A DNA stretch of 16,701 bases from assembly GCA_002439285.1 (NCBI GenBank), contig DJTQ01000265.1:1-16701 (forward strand), in the 5' to 3' direction. Numbering within the stretch: the stretch's first letter is position 1; the number at the start of each line of letters is the position of its first letter. The position numbers and the translations under genes were made by a program. Shown in pieces: positions 15,813 through 16,701 of the stretch. The DNA is from Paenibacillaceae bacterium UBA6304. Its GTDB lineage: Bacteria > Bacillota > Bacilli > Paenibacillales > Paenibacillaceae. A model generated the notes under the pieces. It worked only from the letters and a program-made list of their open reading frames with translations. It made no database searches and was not told the DNA's origin.

Positions 15813-16421
15813 CTAAGTTCTTAATTGTTGATGCGCTTTAACGATCAAGGTTGCGATGTCGACAATTCGCTTACGCTCATTCATCGCCCGTTTACGCAAC
15901 ACCTCGTAGGCTTCCGCCTCCGAAATCCGGTTAATCTCGCATAGAATCCCTTTGGCGAGGTCGATCCACTTCCGTTCTTCCAGCCGGGAAACGAGCTGAG
16001 CACGTTCATCCATCCATTGCTGCCGTTCAAAGAAATGTTTGGCCCCGAGATGAAGCGCCCAATGAAGCTCTTGCGCGGACATGGACGGAGTCAGGATCCC
16101 GTCAACCGGGATGTCATCTTCACACGATTCCAAGGAGGATGCAGCTGTCGCTGCACTGCACCACCACATTAAAGGAACAGCCTTCGACTTGGACACCAAG
16201 TTTCCCCAGACCGAGATCCCGGAAATAGGCAGATGAAGGACGACAGCGTCTGCCGTCTTGACCCTTTGGCAAATTTCTTCTGCCACACCGGAGGCGAACA
16301 CCTGATATCCGTTAGATTTCAGTATGCATTCAGGCTCGCCGAGGGGAGCGGAGGCATCTGGAGGAAGAATCCTCTCTCCGCTAGGGGAGATCTGTTCGCG
16401 AATGACCAGCAGAAAACGCAT
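15813..16421 (-). CDS. ANTAR-domain RNA-binding regulator with degenerate receiver domain (NasT-like)
   Basis: This 202-residue protein has an N-terminal receiver-like region (about 1-125) and a C-terminal ANTAR domain (about 143-197; LVSRLEERKWIDLAKGILCE with ALA-rich helices and NERKRIVDIATLIV). ANTAR proteins bind paired hairpins in nascent leader RNA and prevent termination; NasT and NasR control nitrate/nitrite assimilation this way. The receiver lacks its phosphorylation site: the usual Asp position is His63 in DAVVLHLP, and the N-terminal acidic pair is replaced by VIREQ. The start is ATG 16421, with GGAGAGGAGG upstream; a TTG start nine codons earlier would place that site inside the gene. 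It probably forms an operon with the TrpD-like gene. The target is inferred to be the nitrogen gene right of the window. Confidence 0.82.
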   Translation of the reverse strand: MRFLLVIREQISPSGERILPPDASAPLGEPECILKSNGYQVFASGVAEEICQRVKTADAVVLHLPISGISVWGNLVSKSKAVPLMWWCSAATAASSLESCEDDIPVDGILTPSMSAQELHWALHLGAKHFFERQQWMDERAQLVSRLEERKWIDLAKGILCEINRISEAEAYEVLRKRAMNERKRIVDIATLIVKAHQQLRT

Positions 16422-16563
16422 CCGGAGTATGCCTCCTCTCCATTTCAATCCATTCCGTGAAGGACTTCTCTTTTCCGAATTGCTAATAATCGCAAAAAAC
16501 CTAACATGAGATTAAGCGGAAGGAAAATTTAACTTTATTTTCCCGCGATTTTTCTGAAAAAGC

Positions 16564-16593
16564 AATATAATTTCCACAAAAATATCAAATTAA
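16564..16593 (-). promoter_or_regulatory. Tentative promoter for the ANTAR gene
   Basis: On the minus strand TTAATT (16588-16593) and TATATT (16564-16569) are separated by 18 bp, about 145 bases before the ATG. The region is so AT-rich that chance matches are expected. Confidence 0.25.
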
Positions 16594-16643
16594 CATAACA
16601 ATTTAAATAAAATCGTACTAATCTTGGTCTATATAACCATACG

Positions 16644-16660
16644 TGTTATATAAAATAACA
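16644..16660. promoter_or_regulatory. GlnR/TnrA box, complete
   Basis: TGTTATATAAAATAACA is an exact match to the 17-bp consensus TGTNA-N7-TNACA bound by the nitrogen regulators GlnR and TnrA in Bacillales. It is 42 bp from a second box, supporting a nitrogen-controlled promoter reading right, left or both. Confidence 0.7.
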
Positions 16661-16685
16661 TAGTTTAAGTTTTATTTTAATTTTG

Positions 16686-16701
16686 TGTTATATATATTGA
16701 C
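16686..16701. promoter_or_regulatory. GlnR/TnrA box, cut by the window end
   Basis: TGTTATATATATTGAC matches 16 of the 17 positions of TGTNA-N7-TNACA and stops where the window ends; the next base should be A if the site is complete. TTGAC at its end could also be the start of a -35 element. Confidence 0.55.

Larger units (their letters stand above)
16422..16701. other. AT-rich divergent regulatory region
   Basis: After the ANTAR gene start the sequence becomes strongly AT-rich, and no coding frame of note is present. It contains two GlnR/TnrA-type boxes on the right and a tentative leftward promoter. It should separate the ANTAR operon from a rightward gene whose start lies beyond the window. 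Confidence 0.6.

Overview
The window looks like chromosomal DNA of a Paenibacillus-type member of the Bacillales. The reasons are strong AGGAGG-type ribosome binding sites with frequent GTG/TTG starts, an LplA/LplB/YtcP-type ABC importer joined to GH10/GH67/GH43 enzymes (the aldouronate utilization cluster known from Paenibacillus), an SDR-type UxuB, and sites matching the GlnR/TnrA consensus. Genus is inferred from gene content, not from a database match.

Positions 1-7910 (+ strand) hold an aldouronate/xylo-oligosaccharide uptake and breakdown cluster. It contains the end of a solute-binding lipoprotein gene, two permease genes, a GH43 beta-xylosidase, a GH10 endoxylanase and a GH67 alpha-glucuronidase. 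None of the three glycosidases has a signal peptide, so the imported (methyl)glucurono-xylooligosaccharides are probably cut inside the cell. A 576-base gap before GH10 carries a structured repeat element (family B), and a terminator-like hairpin lies between GH10 and GH67.

Positions 8356-14604 hold a hexuronate module bounded by two inverted copies (about 367 bp each) of another repeat element (family A). uxuR-uxuA-uxuB run leftward. uxaC and a GH8 reducing-end xylose-releasing exo-oligoxylanase run rightward from a shared control region with a perfect 36-bp palindrome. The module takes the glucuronate released by GH67 through fructuronate and mannonate to 2-keto-3-deoxygluconate, and GH8 trims the remaining xylo-oligosaccharides.

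Positions 14605-16701 belong to a different, nitrogen-related neighbourhood. A TrpD/YbiB-like glycosyltransferase-3 family protein and an ANTAR regulator with a degenerate receiver run leftward. At the right edge are two GlnR/TnrA-type boxes exactly 42 bp apart, the second cut by the window end, which suggests a nitrogen-controlled promoter for a gene just outside.

The most unusual observation is architectural. Repeat families A and B do not share sequence, yet each consists of four imperfect palindromes arranged as two mirror-image pairs. The within-pair spacing is 51 bp in both (52 bp in one arm of one copy), and the central spacing is 62 bp (A) or 72 bp (B), close to one helical turn apart.
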